Below, piece after piece: positions 11,565 through 25,289 of a DNA stretch of 64,000 bases; the first letter of the stretch is position 1, and every line of letters starts with the position of its first letter. The notes beneath the pieces are model-generated. The model had not been told where the DNA came from, searched no databases, and was given only the letters and a program-made list of their open reading frames with translations. The DNA comes from Euwallacea fornicatus (Eukaryota > Arthropoda > Insecta > Coleoptera > Curculionidae). The DNA lies in the NCBI RefSeq assembly GCF_040115645.1, contig NC_089574.1, positions 2,294,001-2,358,000 of the forward strand. Direction: 5' to 3'. The translations under genes and the position numbers were made by a program.

Positions 11565-14500
11565 ATGTTTACAGGCACGGTTCGCGTGAAAATATGCGAA
11601 GCTCAAGGTCTACGGCCCACCGATTACTCCAAACGGCACGCGTTTGGGAAGGATGAGCAGCCGCTGGACCCCTACGTTACTGTTGTAGTGGACGACACCC
11701 AATTTGGTCGGACCACAACAAAACAGAAAACTTTTGATCCAGTCTGGAATGAGCAATTTGAACATGGAGTTGAAAATAGCAAGTCTATTACCCTTACTGT
11801 GTTTCATGATGCTGCCATACCTCCTGATGTTTTTGTGGCCAACATAACTATTCCTTTTGAGGACCTGTTATCCAGGGATAAAGACGAATCAGCCTTTTTG
11901 GTAAGATATATTCATATTTTAAAATTAGGTCATTTCCAAGTATCAACTTCTCCAACACTTTCCATTAGCAAGTTAAATAACAATCATGTTGTCAACAGCA
12001 AAGACCAATATGTTTTTAATTTAATTAACACACCAATGTTTTTGATCTCACAGTTATGACCATTAACTAGTTGGATTTATACAATCCTACATAATGTATA
12101 ATCTAGCTGGCTCAATGCTAGCTATTGCAGCTTATACTAAAGATGTGGATGTAGTATCTTCTAGATTCCAGGAAAAGTGGTTATATAGACCTCAAATTGT
12201 GAATTAACAATGGGTGCAGTACTATAGAAAGCACTCATAACTCTTTGACCTTTTTCTTAAATTGTAATTCTTCATTTCAATATTTCAATGGAAATTATTC
12301 CCAGTTAAAGTTGACAGTGTATTAGAGTTCATATTTTTTTTTGTTTTTAGGTTAACTTAGAGCCAACGGGACGATTACGTATTAGAATTGACTTAAAACG
12401 TACAGCTAATGGTGAGTCAGGATGTAAAATATTAATTTATGACACACAAGTGTCAAGGCTTTTAAATGTGAATTTAGAGAAATTAACTAAAAAATAATTT
12501 ACAAAAAAACCATAACTACTGACACATTTACTAATTTCAAGTCTTCATGTATGTTTAATTTAACAGAATATGGAGGCAAACCCAGGGAATTTAAAGAACG
12601 TCAGGGTTTCAATAGGCGTCGAGGCGCGATGCGTCGTCGAGTCCATCAAGTGAACGGACACAAATTTATGGCAACTTTTTTGAGACAGCCTACATTTTGC
12701 TCGCTTTGCAGGGAGTTTATATGGTGAGCAATAATTGACCGTTCTAAGATTATTAAGAATTTTATGTAAGAAGAATTAGTAATGAACATTTTGATAATAT
12801 GGCGTCCATAAAAAGATGTGTGATCTTATTTTAGCTCTCCCAAAGCTCTAGCTTAGTCACATTTGTAACTTCCTTTATTGTAAGTCATTTAATTCTTTTA
12901 ATAGAGAAAGTAATTAAATCAAACAGGTGTTCGATTGGAATCTACAGGGTAAGATTTATTACAAAATCGTTCAGTTTTATACACATTTTACTGGAACAGG
13001 AAGAAAACATTCAGGAGTGCGTTTAAAACAATTACTAGATAATTACTTCACGTTTAAACTTCTTTTGTAATCTCAGATACACCCATAGGGAACATAATGT
13101 TCAGTCTATTAGAGGCTTTAATACATGTTAATGGTGGTTTTGTTTTCAGGGGTTTAGGCAAACAAGGCTATCAGTGTCAAGGTATGATACTGTTTAGAGC
13201 ATGCTCTTTATATAATTTATGTTAACCAAATACAGCTTTCTCGCTTTTTATTTAATTTGACGCATTTTTTATTTTCTGTCTTATTCAAGCACCCGTTACC
13301 TTGAGCTTGGTTTATTTATTATACGATCTATAACATACTATTTATGAGAATATGGTGGCGGCAGTAATACTACGTTTTATTTTGACGAAGGTTACTACTT
13401 TTGTGGTAATATTGGTGTTTCTTATAAGGTGATTTGGATACTCAGGTGGTAGTTCTATTATTTGAATTCCTGAAAATTTTATGAATGCTTCAGATGACAA
13501 ATCAATTGGATATTGTTCCTTATTGATCCATTTGCATTAAGAATAAATTGAAATTTCGCTAAATAAAATATTCTCATTTCAGTTAGAGTTTGTGACAGAT
13601 ATTACTTAAATAAAGTCTATTTTTCTGGTTAATTTGATCAGAAAATGGGTTGTCTATATGGTTCTCATTTCTATTGAGGTTTGCTGAAGCAGAAAACTAA
13701 ACTATCTCTGATAAACATTACGCATTTATTAGTTTGTCAAACTCTAATTTTCGCATTATTTAAATTTTGTTTAAAAGTTGGTTGTTATTCAATCTTTGTG
13801 AATCTAAATTGTTTAAAAAATAAGTGATTGCTGATTTTATTGATATTGAGTACAGTTTAATTTAAAAATGCTATGAGTATAGTGTCTACGCCATGGTTTC
13901 TTTGTATTCGCGACTTTGAAACAATATTTGCAAAGAATGTTTTGTCAACAGACTCTTATTTCCAGAGTAGAAATTTTGAGAAAGTTTGATTTTGAAAAAC
14001 TCCATCGCCGTATTTTCAACGCCTACTGGTATACAACGGGTTGTTGGACTACTCCTTAATACTTCAAATTAAACCCAGTACATTCGAAAAATGTGTCGGT
14101 TTTCAGCCAGGAGTTCCCAGTTTTTTGCGGATGATTTTACAATAAATAACTAACAATTTCAGCTCCTTGTAAGTTATTTTCCAGAGAGTAAAGAATATAA
14201 GTAGGTTTATGTTTTCAAAATACTTAAAATGTAAATTGGAAACTTGGAATTTTAACTAATGTTTCTGAAATACTTCATAGTGAGTTCCATTTGCAGTTTA
14301 GTGCGGAACTTTTGTATCGTTACACTATGCTGTAAAAACAGATGAAAATATATTATTTTTGCATTAAACTTGCAAATAGACTCCGCCATAATGGTCACGT
14401 TCAGTAGAGGTAACAGTTGTCAACTGTGTGGAATTCCGATCAAAAATTATTTCAGCTCTCATTAAAATCTATTTGTAAGGTAGCATGTCATTCAACAGAA

Positions 14501-17500
14501 GTTCCAACTGTTGATTTTGTTGAATTCAACCACTATTATACAACAATTCTCGACGTTTTAGCGAGGGTTTCAAGAATAAAAAATGATAATTTTATATAAA
14601 TGGCGCATATTTTAGACCTTAAATTTGGCTTTGGCCTACGGAGAACATGGGGTAACAATCACTCTCCTGCGTTCTTTTGCAAACAAGTAATATTTCGTTT
14701 ACTTCGTTTTTTAGCAAATGAAATCTTAGAGAAATCGTTTCTCTCTAAGAAACTTACGCACAAAATGATTATCGTATTTTTTCAATGTATAAAACACACT
14801 TTTTTTAAAATTAAGTTTGCAATCTATTAATGCTTTTTAGCTTGCTTCAATGCATTATTCAGACACCACGATATATAATGTTATTACTTTTCAGTTTGCA
14901 CATGTGTCGTTCACAAGAGATGCCATCATGTAGTATTGACAAAGTGTCCAGGGATGAAAGAAGAAGTAAGTATTGTTGTTACTCAGATTACAGTGGTACG
15001 TATTTTATTCCTAATTAGTTCAATCTTCTTCAACTCACTTTGAATTTAATTTTCCGTGTCAAATCCTCCTCATTTTATTTATGTAGCCCACTGTTCAAAG
15101 TACTGGGTTCAACGTGAACATCCCACATCGGTTTGTGGTGCATAACTACAAGAGGTTTACGTTCTGCGATCATTGTGGTTCCTTACTTTATGGTCTGATA
15201 AAGCAAGGCCTACAGTGCGAGGTATGTTCCCTAAACGTTCACAAACGGTGTCAGAGGAACGTTGCCAATAATTGCGGTGTCAACACGAAGCAAATGGCAG
15301 AAATACTTTCCGAGATAGGTAACACAGAAACCTGCTTGTGTGAGCCTTTGCCTGTGCCTGTGCTTAGTCCGATCACGTTGTTTTTGCATGGTATGTTATG
15401 TTTATTTATCTATTTTTACCACTACAATACTTTGGAATTGTGTTTTGTATTATGAAATGTGTTTAAATGAAACTCTTTATTTGAGTGATAATAGTGGCGA
15501 ACCAAAAAGAACGTTATCCTAAAAGAATTTTGAGAACGCTTTGCACGTCATTCATGTGCAGAATGCCGCCGCATAGTTTTACTAAATTCGCTTTACTTAT
15601 GGTTTAGTTTAACAATTATTTTCTATTATTTGATGTTAAACTTTTAGTACTGGATCATTTTAATGTTAGTTTGGGTTAGTTCAGAATAGTTATCTGGAGA
15701 GTTAACATTCTCTATGCCGGAGAGTGTCATCTTCTTGTTCAGAGTTTTATCTAAAACTGTCTCAACTGATTTGTTACTAAGACAGTGGCTGGTGCAACCC
15801 GACGTTTTATCTGTTATTTAATTACGTTTTGTTTATTTTACGTTCGTTTCCGCAAGTATCTCCACCATTTTTTAATTGCACGGCTTTAATTTAGAAATTT
15901 ATTTCTTTAATGTATTCAATAAAATTTCGAAGACTCAGCCAAAACCCTCTGAACACTAAAGACACAAGCTCATCGTATATGAGCCGACGCATGATATTGT
16001 TATAAAGGGAATGACGTCTCATAGACCTTTTAATTATATGAAAACATTCAATGTTGAATCCATCTGGATTCAGAATCTCAAATCTAAAGAGCAGAATGTT
16101 TCTACGTCAATAAATATTTGTCTTTTGCGAAGTAAATCACAGTGACGTTTTACTTCCCCGATTCTGTCCCTTGATTAAACCAACCAAACCAATTAAACCA
16201 AGGGTTATGAATTGTGCGAAAAATTCATAACTATTAAAACGATGGTATGAGGGAAATGAAGCTAGTGTGGCTTTTTTTACATTACCATCGTACCGTATAT
16301 TCATTAACAAATGACGTCACACCCGGCCACAGCATTGTGAATATTAAAAGGTTTGTTGGGTTGAATGATTTTACTTGCTTGTGAAGTCTTTGAAAAAACT
16401 AATTAATTATAAAGTAGTCACAACAAATTTGTTGGGCTTTCATAGGAGTGTCACCTGACAGTAAAACTCCTATAAGAAGAGCTAAAGTGGTGCCGGCATC
16501 GGGAAATGGAGCGCCTGGTGATGGAAGTGGAGAAAATTCTGCAGGGCTATCTAATGAAAGTAATACAGACGAGAATTTATCCAAAATGATGGAAGAAAAA
16601 CTGCAAAACAGTGGTAAGTGAGAATAGAATGGAAATAATGGAAATTGTCGAGGAAAAAATTATTTTAAGTAATAAGAATAGTCACTTTACCATTAGAAAA
16701 ACAGCTGATATATATTTAATCTGGACTGATATCATTTTTTTAGAAGAATGTATTGAGAAGACTGGAAGTAAAAATAGCATCGGACTGAACGATTTCCACT
16801 TCATAAAGGTATTAGGTAAAGGGAGTTTTGGCAAAGTAATGCTTGCTGAGAAGAAGGGCACGGATGAAGTTTATGCCGTGAAAGTTTTAAAGAAAGATGT
16901 AATTATCCAGGATGATGATGTTGATTGTACAATGACTGAAAAAAGGATTCTCACGCTAGCTGCGAAGCATCCTTTCCTAACGGCTTTACATTCTTGTTTT
17001 CAAACTCGCGACAGGTTATTTTTTGTTATGGAGTACGTAAATGGAGGTGATCTCATGTTTCAAATTCAACGCGCGAAAAAATTTGATGAACCTCGAGCAA
17101 GGTAATATTAATTGTTTCAGATCATACATAGTGAGTCAGTGATGTTTGGAAATTATAGGTTCTACGCCGCCGAGGTGACATTAGCTTTACAATTCCTTCA
17201 TAGGAACGGAGTTGTTTATAGGGATTTGAAGCTCGATAATATACTTCTGGATGCTGAAGGACATTGTAAGCTGGCCGATTTCGGGATGTGTAAGGAAGGG
17301 ATATTCGATGGTGTTACTACTACAACTTTTTGCGGGACTCCTGATTATATAGCTCCGGAGATTTTGCAGGTAGGTGTCTTTAGAAAGGTAGGAAGGGTTG
17401 CTTATGAATAATTGCTGATTGTCTATTGAAAACAACCATTGGTAGGTGCGGAAAACTTCCTTAAATTTTTCACCTACTCGGTACAAAAATATTTATTTAA

Positions 17501-18183
17501 AAAATTGGCTTTGGCATCATGTACTTCGACTAGAAAAATTTTGTTATAATTTTATTATTTACAGGAATTGGAATATGGTGCAAGCGTAGACTGGTGGGCG
17601 TTAGGCGTCTTAATGTACGAAATGATGGCCGGACAACCTCCATTTGAAGCTGATAATGAAGATGACCTGTTTGAATCAATATTACATGACGATGTGTTAT
17701 ATCCGGTTTGGTTGAGCAAGGAAGCTGTACGTATATATATACCTATGTTTTAACGGGGTTTCGCATTAATCATTACTCGTTTCTTTTCTTTTTAGGTTAG
17801 TATACTAAAGGGTTTCATGACTAAGAATCCGAACAGGCGCTTGGGATGTGTTGTAAATCAGGGCTGTGAAACTGCTATTCTTGGTCATCTTTTCTTCAAG
17901 GAAATCGATTGGAATGCCTTAGAGAATCGAAAAGTGAAACCTCCGTTTAGGCCCAGAATCGTAAGTATCTAAAGTCTTCATGAATTGGTTTACTAACACT
18001 TTATGTTTGATATTACAGAGAAGCCGAAAAGACGTGGCCAACTTTGACGCAGAATTCACACGGGAAGAACCCGTGTTAACACTAGTTACCAACGAGGTAT
18101 TACAATCCATTAATCAAGAAGAGTTTCGAGGATTTTCAATCATCAACAGAGACTTCAATCCCTCTCGAATAGTGACTGAGTAA
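11565..18183 (+). CDS. Pkc98E: Novel protein kinase C, epsilon / Pkc98E type, complete, 705 aa, 12 exons
   Basis: This is a diacylglycerol-activated, calcium-independent Ser/Thr kinase. Exons: 11565-11900, 12351-12411, 12567-12723, 13150-13181, 14895-14965, 15087-15318, 16446-16613, 16744-17101, 17159-17369, 17565-17726, 17796-17960 and 18019-18183; all are GT-AG and in frame (2,118 nt). Domains: an N-terminal C2 (about 1-130, MFTGTVRVKICEAQGL); a pseudosubstrate with Ala153 inside RRRGAMRRRVHQ; C1A from His164; C1B from His233 with the H-X12-C-X2-C pattern; a low-complexity hinge (about 297-352). The kinase starts near 370, with the Gly loop GKGSFG 377-382, Lys399, catalytic YRDLKLDN (Asp494), DFG 512-514, activation-loop Thr528 before FCGTPDY, turn-motif Thr672 and hydrophobic motif FRGFSI (Ser691). 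The N-terminal C2 before the C1 pair fits epsilon/eta rather than classical PKC. Length is close to fly Pkc98E and human PKC-epsilon (about 740). The hinge is shorter. Confidence 0.96.
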
Positions 18184-21100
18184 CTAAGGAACTTAATGTT
18201 AGGCGAGCCGTAGATCGTAATATTGCCCCTAAGTTTTTGGAACGTTTCTTAATTGCGAATGTTCCTCTTTACACGTAGTTTACTAGAATTACTCGGACGC
18301 ATTTGTTCCTCTTAAGTTTGTCGGTCGATAGGTTAGTTTCGAGTTTAATAATTGCGATGACAGCTGGCCTGGCATCCTCAACAGACCTTTGTGTTAAATG
18401 GTCAATATTAGCACTTCTGTTTTGTTTGTTGAGAAAAATACCGAGATATAGAGTGAATGGAGAGGCAGTTCATATCAATCATTTGGTTTTTTTCCTATAG
18501 CGCACAGTGCTATATCACACATACAGGCATTACTTCAGACTGCAATCAGTTTATTTCTGACTTAGTAATATCCATTCAGGAACATATAAAAAACGGGATA
18601 TAATAAAGTGTTTATTTTAAGCTTAATACACCACATTCCAAGGCAAAAAATTATTGATAAACACTGGTTCAAGAGAGGATTTTATTGCGTATAAAAAATT
18701 AACTGGTCCATAAAAAAACTATAATAATTTTTTACTAAATCAGAAATAAACTGGTAGCAGTCCAGTGATGTACACTGTATTTTCGTACATCTTTAGAAAT
18801 ATATAATACAAATATTAATAAGCGAAATGGCTTTATGGTGCATGCATTGAGGTTCCCAAAATAGAGAATTACATACAACTAGATAAAGAAATTATATTTC
18901 CGAAGAAATTAAGTTCTCCTTCGCACTTAAGATGCTTTATGTATTTTTGGCGATCGGATCAAGCAAATACGAATGTTTGACATTCATCAAACTTTATTTT
19001 GAGACAGGTCTTTTCCAACCTAAGTGGGGTGAATTAATTTTGGATATTAAAATATTTAAAAAAGTGTATTTGTTTTTGGCCATGCAATTGACGAAAAATA
19101 TGGTAACTAACTCATATATTAGTGGGCTACTAATAATCTCAACCTTATTAATACACCTGTTGGTTAAATAACTATTAGTAGTCTAAGTGGAGAGTTTCAA
19201 ACAATTCTTGCATTTGCATTGCATCTACATTGCATTGTTTAACCAGTTTTTCTTTATACAAGGTGGCACAAAGGCAAGTTATGATTTTATTTCAAACTTC
19301 TTGACCTCACTATATAATCAAAATTAAATGTCATTAATAATGTAGCGAAATTTTCGGTCTGTCTTACATTTCCAAGTTTACTTTAGCATCTGGATTGGAG
19401 GATTTATTTTGTACATAAAAAGGTGCTTGAGGTTAGCAGTCTAATGATTGAAACAGCATCCTCAAGGTCACGTTCTCATACAAACGTGAGTGATGAAAAC
19501 ATTTTATTCAGATTTTATATTCAAAAGATCGCATGCAGATTTTATTCCAGATGGCATAACTATTTCGTGTTGTCTGATTTGGGACGTTTTCATTCGTTCT
19601 AAAGATGAAATAGAATTATAAACGACCAAGTGTTTAGAGAAAAAATTATGTTAGATCAGAAGTATCCATTCCTAGAATTTATCATAGATTTTCAGTTAAT
19701 CAGAAACTTGTAGATTTTGTTGAATGCTGTATAAAATATTGTTTAATTGAAAGATTCTAAATCTCAGAGATATTAAGATTGTTATGTAGTTGATAGCCCA
19801 TTGTTTGGAGAACAGGTCGCAGTCTGAACGTTTTTAAACCTCGATCCGACTATAACAATTCTCCTTTTTATTAAGATTTACTTGGCATGATAGTAACAGT
19901 TCAAAGTCTTTTTATGGAGAATATTCTACACAAGAGGACTTTATTCTTGTTTAAAATAAGAAGTAACTAAATTGTATTATACCGTGTTGTAGTTGTAATT
20001 ATCTACAGTCTTTATTGTTGAGAATGTAAATTTCTAAACGAATATTTACTTTTAGTTTTTGGTCAATTCTAACTAATTTCCGCTTCATAATAACATAATA
20101 GAGGTATTGCTAAAAATCTAAGACGATAGAATTAAGGTTGAAATGCACATTTAAATTAGAGCGCCCTCTAGACATACAAGTAATTGCTGAAGAGAGCCAG
20201 ACCTTAATTCATTAAGACCTGATGCGTTTGTTAGTTTAGGTAGGTACCTGTATATTTTAAGGTATAAAGGAACCATGACAGAAGTGTTGCTGTAATTTTG
20301 CATTTCTTGAAAAAAATCTATGGCGTTAGTGTGCTAAATAATTTGCTTTGCACGCAAAAACTATTGGTACGAGTATGCAGTTGCGTATATAGGATGTTTG
20401 GAAATAAGTAATGCCAAACTTAAGTGTATTAAAAAAATTTAAAGTGATTTTCGATGTAAACAAATTTACGATATTCAATATCATAAGTTTTCAGTTTTGT
20501 TTTTTGCTTACTTTGCTGTCTTAAAATTTGGAACTGTTAATTGACCTTTGGCTTATAAGCTTGGATTGTAATGACACTGTCACAAAAGCAGTGAGAATAT
20601 AGTAACTTTATTGACTTTTCTAGGCTATTGGAAAATCTGTTTAATTATCTGAAAAATAAGTTCTATTTGAGTCAGAATTAAAATAGTCGGAATTGTGCAT
20701 TAACTCTATTTTTGAGTATAAATTTTGAATATGATTTGTGGAGTCTCGGGATTTGGGTGTTCCGCATCTTAGAATGCAAAGAATCAGCATCGTTGTCTAT
20801 TGAAGTCTCACGAAGAAATTTACTCGTAGTTTGATATTTATTCCTTTTAATCATTCATTTCTGTTTTTAATAATACTCTGATATTATTATTAAAATTGCT
20901 TCATTTTTTTCCATATAATTTCATTCAATTACAGCCTCAACACTTTCTCCTGATATCGGACATGGAACTTTGTAGTAAAAAAGATTTTCAGTATTATACA
21001 GCGAATATGCACACATTGTATCAAGAAAGTTTGAACTACGTTTGTAAAGGAAATCAGTATTAAATTATACAAATTAAATCGGCATCTTAAATACTACATT

Positions 21101-24100
21101 ATGGTCTTCTCTCACAAATGTCAAGGTTCCTTATAAGAAACCGCATAAGGCATTTTAAGACATATTTTGTTTTGTACCAGAGTTTATCACAGTGGATTTC
21201 TAGTCATTTTGGCCTATGTAGCTATTGAAATATAGAATTTCTAATGTTAGGTCCAAAGCTTCATTTTTAGGGAATTAAGTAACTAAGATATGTACTTTGT
21301 TTCGACAATAACTCTATAGCAAATGCTATTTAATTGCAAGCTGATTTTGATTTAAAACCTAATGTTTATTTGAATCTCATTTTTTATTTTATCTTACACA
21401 TTTTACGCTTATTTTATGTAGTTTATTTTTGTATTGGTTCGCTTTTTCGTGTTAGTTTTATTTGCTGAAGCAACCAAAGTCAAATCGGGTTATTGTCCAA
21501 AAATAGTACTTCATCCATTAGAATCGTGTTTGAAACATTTACGAAAAAACAGTTATTATTTTGTTTATACATATTACGAGTATTTAAGTATTTTTATAGC
21601 TTATTTATTTGTGTTGATTGTGTAGTGTTATTTTTATATTTGAAGATTATTTATTTGTGTTAAATGAAGAAACGTGCTGTTAAATAGAAATCGTTACTCA
21701 GGCGAATTGAGTTCGGCTAAAACGCACATCATATTATTGTAATTAATTATATTTAGCGCAGTGGAAAGGTGTTGATTGTTAAATATTTCGGTTTATATTA
21801 ACCATTTAGCATTTGAGGAGATTAGCAAATCCGTTAATGTTAATGAACTTCATTATGCACCCTTTCTAATGGCAGCGTAAATTATTAACAACAATGTTTC
21901 TGAGCCCATTTTCGAGACAGAACAACGAAATTTTCAGGCTCGTTGTTCTCTTGAAGGTGTGTGCTTTATAATTGGGAAATTGGATATTTATTGATTTATA
22001 TAAAAATTGGGTTAAGAATTGTAATTTTAGGTTAACGAGATTGCGAAAATAGCCACTACATTACTGTTACTTTTGATGACTTTGATATAAGATGAATTCT
22101 TTTAAGTGTAATGTGAAGAACAAACAGCACATGACACGACGAATTAGTTTGGGGTAAATTCTAAAAAAAAACTGTCAATACTGCGTGAAATTAGCCAATG
22201 GGGCACAATAGAGGTTTGCTAATCTCCGTTTTTTTTAGCACTAGCCTTAAGTAATATTTGTGTTTATTAATGTATTGTGATAAAGTGTTGTGCAATCTTA
22301 ATAATTTAACATTGTTATTTTGTGAACAAAGTGCATATAATATATTATTATCACAAAGTATTTAATACTAATTTTCTATTGCCAAAAATATTTATGTATT
22401 GTTTAATTTGTAAATGTATTATGTATATGTCAGTGAATGGAATGGATTTGACGAGACATGGGGGATGTTAAAAAATATTCAGTTAGAACGATTGGTATAA
22501 ATAATGTCGTCAAATACATATAGTAGGTGTCTGAATGTTTCATAAAGTATCAAAGGAGTAACCTGGATCGAAGAAAATTTACTCATGAAGACATGGAATT
22601 CATGATTGTAACATAGTACTATGATTAATATAAAATGTTTGCCATTAAAATAGACACATTCTAAAATGCGTTTCAAAGAAATGTATTGTATTGTTGAAAG
22701 TAAATATAAATTACATAATGTTTAGCTATTTATTAATGTGAAATTTAGTGTAAGTAAGCAAATTAACCCGCTATATTAGTAAGTGTTTAGATCTCTACAT
22801 ATTGAAATAGTCAATGCATCTCAATAGTGGAAATATGTACTTTCATTTAGGATAAAATAATTCTCGTATTGCTAAGAGAAATCTATCAAAATTTATATTG
22901 ATTTTGTCTCGTTTTTGGTATGTCCGTTATTTTATTCTTACTACGCCCTGTTTCCCAATGTCGGTAGATTTTTATTGTTGTTGATGGGAAAATCTTGCCT
23001 ATAAGATTTTGTTAAAAAGTTTTGTCTGACGATGAGTTTGTCAGAACCACTACTAATGTACCTACATGCCAAATGCTAATGAGCGTTATCGGAAAAGGTT
23101 GGTTTGACAACGTTCGCACTTGCAGTTGTGGATATAATTGTAGCAATTTTAAAATTTTAAATTTTTTAGGAGGGATTGTCTGAATTCAAATTATGTTTTA
23201 TATACGGCCATTAATGTTTATAATACGTACAAATATGACAATAACAATTCCAGCAAAAAACAAACAAAAATCTCTAACATTGGAAAAAAATATAGCAACT
23301 TTTCTAAATTGATATAAGCAACAGCTAAAATCTAGTCTACCAGCTGTTATTTGTTATTATATTAATATTTTGTGTAATATTCCATTTGTTTCGCAACTTT
23401 TGAGTATTTTCTTAGCGTAGATTCTAATTCGTCAATATAACTGGTATTGCCATACCGCTTAAAGTGCTGCATATAAGTCATTTAAATTAATAGAGCTTTT
23501 GTGTTGTATTGCGTTGTTAATGTAATCCTGCAGATCCTCAATAGAGTTTAAATCTGGAGATGGCAACTGATCTGGACGGGCAAGGTAGAACTTTAATGTT
23601 TTACTGCCTCAAACATTCCGTGACAAATTTAGATTTGTTTAGTGTCAATATCGTGTTCGATTGTTTATATCAAATTTGTGTACATTATACACATCAACAG
23701 TCGTATATAAAACATATTTTTAATTAAGACAATTCCGCCTAGACAATTTAAAATTTGAAAAAGTTGCTATAATTATGGCTACTACTGAAGCTTAGTATTA
23801 CGCCAGTAGGAAAATTTGTTATACTTCTGAGCTCGCCCATTATCCGTTATTAGAGCACAAATTGTATTTTATATCGAGATTAAATTTTGCGTTTTGTTAA
23901 CACTAGTAGGACATACCTTACTTATGAAGATGTACCTATTGTTGGTTTACATGTGTCAAATGTATTTGTTACTTTGCAAGTATTAGGAAAATAAAGTACG
24001 TCTTTTATTTGAGTAGCAATTCTGGATCTCATTTCTTTCAAATCGCCCACATTGCTTACAATAAGTAGTAATTAGGACGTTTAATATGTATTTCTGGCTA

Positions 24101-24290
24101 CTGGTTAATAAGTATGTCGCTAATGTTTAACAATTATACTTACAATCACTATTACAGCATTAGTAGATTGAGCTCTAAAGCGATTTTATCTTTTAATTGC
24201 ATGTTTTTATCTGTACCTATTTACTGCGCAACTGACGCTGAAAACCTTGTATATTTTCAGATGCTTTTTGTGAACGTGAATTTTTTTTAT
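18184..24290. other. AT-rich non-coding DNA, probably in part the PKC 3' UTR
   Basis: No coding exon is recognised. AATAAA at 18602-18607 would end a 420-nt 3' UTR. Uninterrupted T/TGTA-rich UTR-like sequence continues to an AATAAA at 23990-23995, so a long alternative 3' UTR is possible. A run of repeated TTGCAT words lies at about 19208-19240. No tRNA or transposase is seen. Confidence 0.4.
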
Positions 24291-25272
24291 ATGCATTTCA
24301 AAGTTGCACTGTGTTATTCTGTAATGTTTATATTTTTTTCTCCTATTACCAATGTAAGTATGAACATATACGACTTCGATCTAACCAGCTGAATAGGGTC
24401 GATTTCACCACATTTCAAAAAAAGAGAAACAACTTGATTATGATGTGTATATTCAATGATTGCATGTAAGCTCTAAACATTATACACTTCAAAACTGTAA
24501 GTATACAGTGTGGTGTCCCAACCATGTTTTAAACCACGCTTGCTCTGCATCGACCAATAACAGAATGTACTTAATGTGTGACCCATCTATTAATCATGAA
24601 AACAGAGAGCTACATCTCTGTTAATCTTAAAGATTTAAATTTTATGTGAAGAAGCATGATTCAAATTTTAGGGAGGAATAAAATTACATCATCAGTTTGC
24701 CCAACTGCTTAATAAATCATGTAACGATCTAATAAAAATTACGTACTTTGATTTTCATAAGTTCAACAGAACCACAAAAGCCCTTTCTGTCAATTTTACT
24801 TTATTTGAGGACATTGTCCTAGAAAATGAACTTGAGGTAAGCCCTTAATAGCAAGTTAATAATTACTTTCTTAAATGCTTTGCTTGAAGATACGGAGTAC
24901 GCTTTATTTATGGAAGAATAATGACTACAAGAAGACTCCAATTATGTGGGCCATGTATGCATGTTCATTTTTAAAACAAGGAAACTTTGCCATACAGCCG
25001 TTAATAACAGATTCATCCATTCACTACTGTCCAGTTAGAAAGGTAACAATAATCAGGAATTAATATGAATTTAAAAGGTAATACTGGGGTTAGATAATAA
25101 TGAAATTGTTTCATTTCAGGGAAACCACTATATAAGAAACTTATCACCTCCAAATTTTGATGGATGGCCCAGTATTATTCCCGAAGGAAAATGGAAGTTT
25201 CATATAGAATACTACTTTCGCCATACCTATTGCTTTACTGTAGAATGGGTTTGCGTTGTAACCAAAAATTGA
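24291..25272 (+). CDS. DUF1091 family secreted protein, 177 aa, four exons
   Basis: DUF1091 proteins are small secreted proteins expanded in insects, with a predicted lipid-binding (MD-2-like) fold and mostly unknown roles. Four exons join in phase 0: 24291-24353, 24672-24836, 24890-25042 and 25120-25272 (introns 318, 53 and 77 nt). Exon 1 is a signal peptide (MHFKVALCYSVMFIFFSP). Later family marks are an NRT..ALSVNFTLFEDI strand, a central ..KTPIMWAMYACSFLKQGN block, a conserved CPV near 125 followed by KGNHYIRNL, and the P.IIPEGKWKFHIEY block before a Cys-containing last strand. Total length is usual for the family. The signal exon is chosen because it ends at a strong GTAAGT donor in the right phase; an in-frame upstream ATG at 24261 is possible but gives a worse signal peptide. 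AATAAA follows 12 nt after the stop. Confidence 0.75.
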
Positions 25273-25283
25273 GTTGAAAGTTT

Positions 25284-25289
25284 AATAAA
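25284..25289 (+). terminator. Poly(A) signal AATAAA of the DUF1091 gene
   Basis: This canonical signal follows the TGA at 25270-25272 by 12 nt, which implies a very short 3' UTR. Confidence 0.6.
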
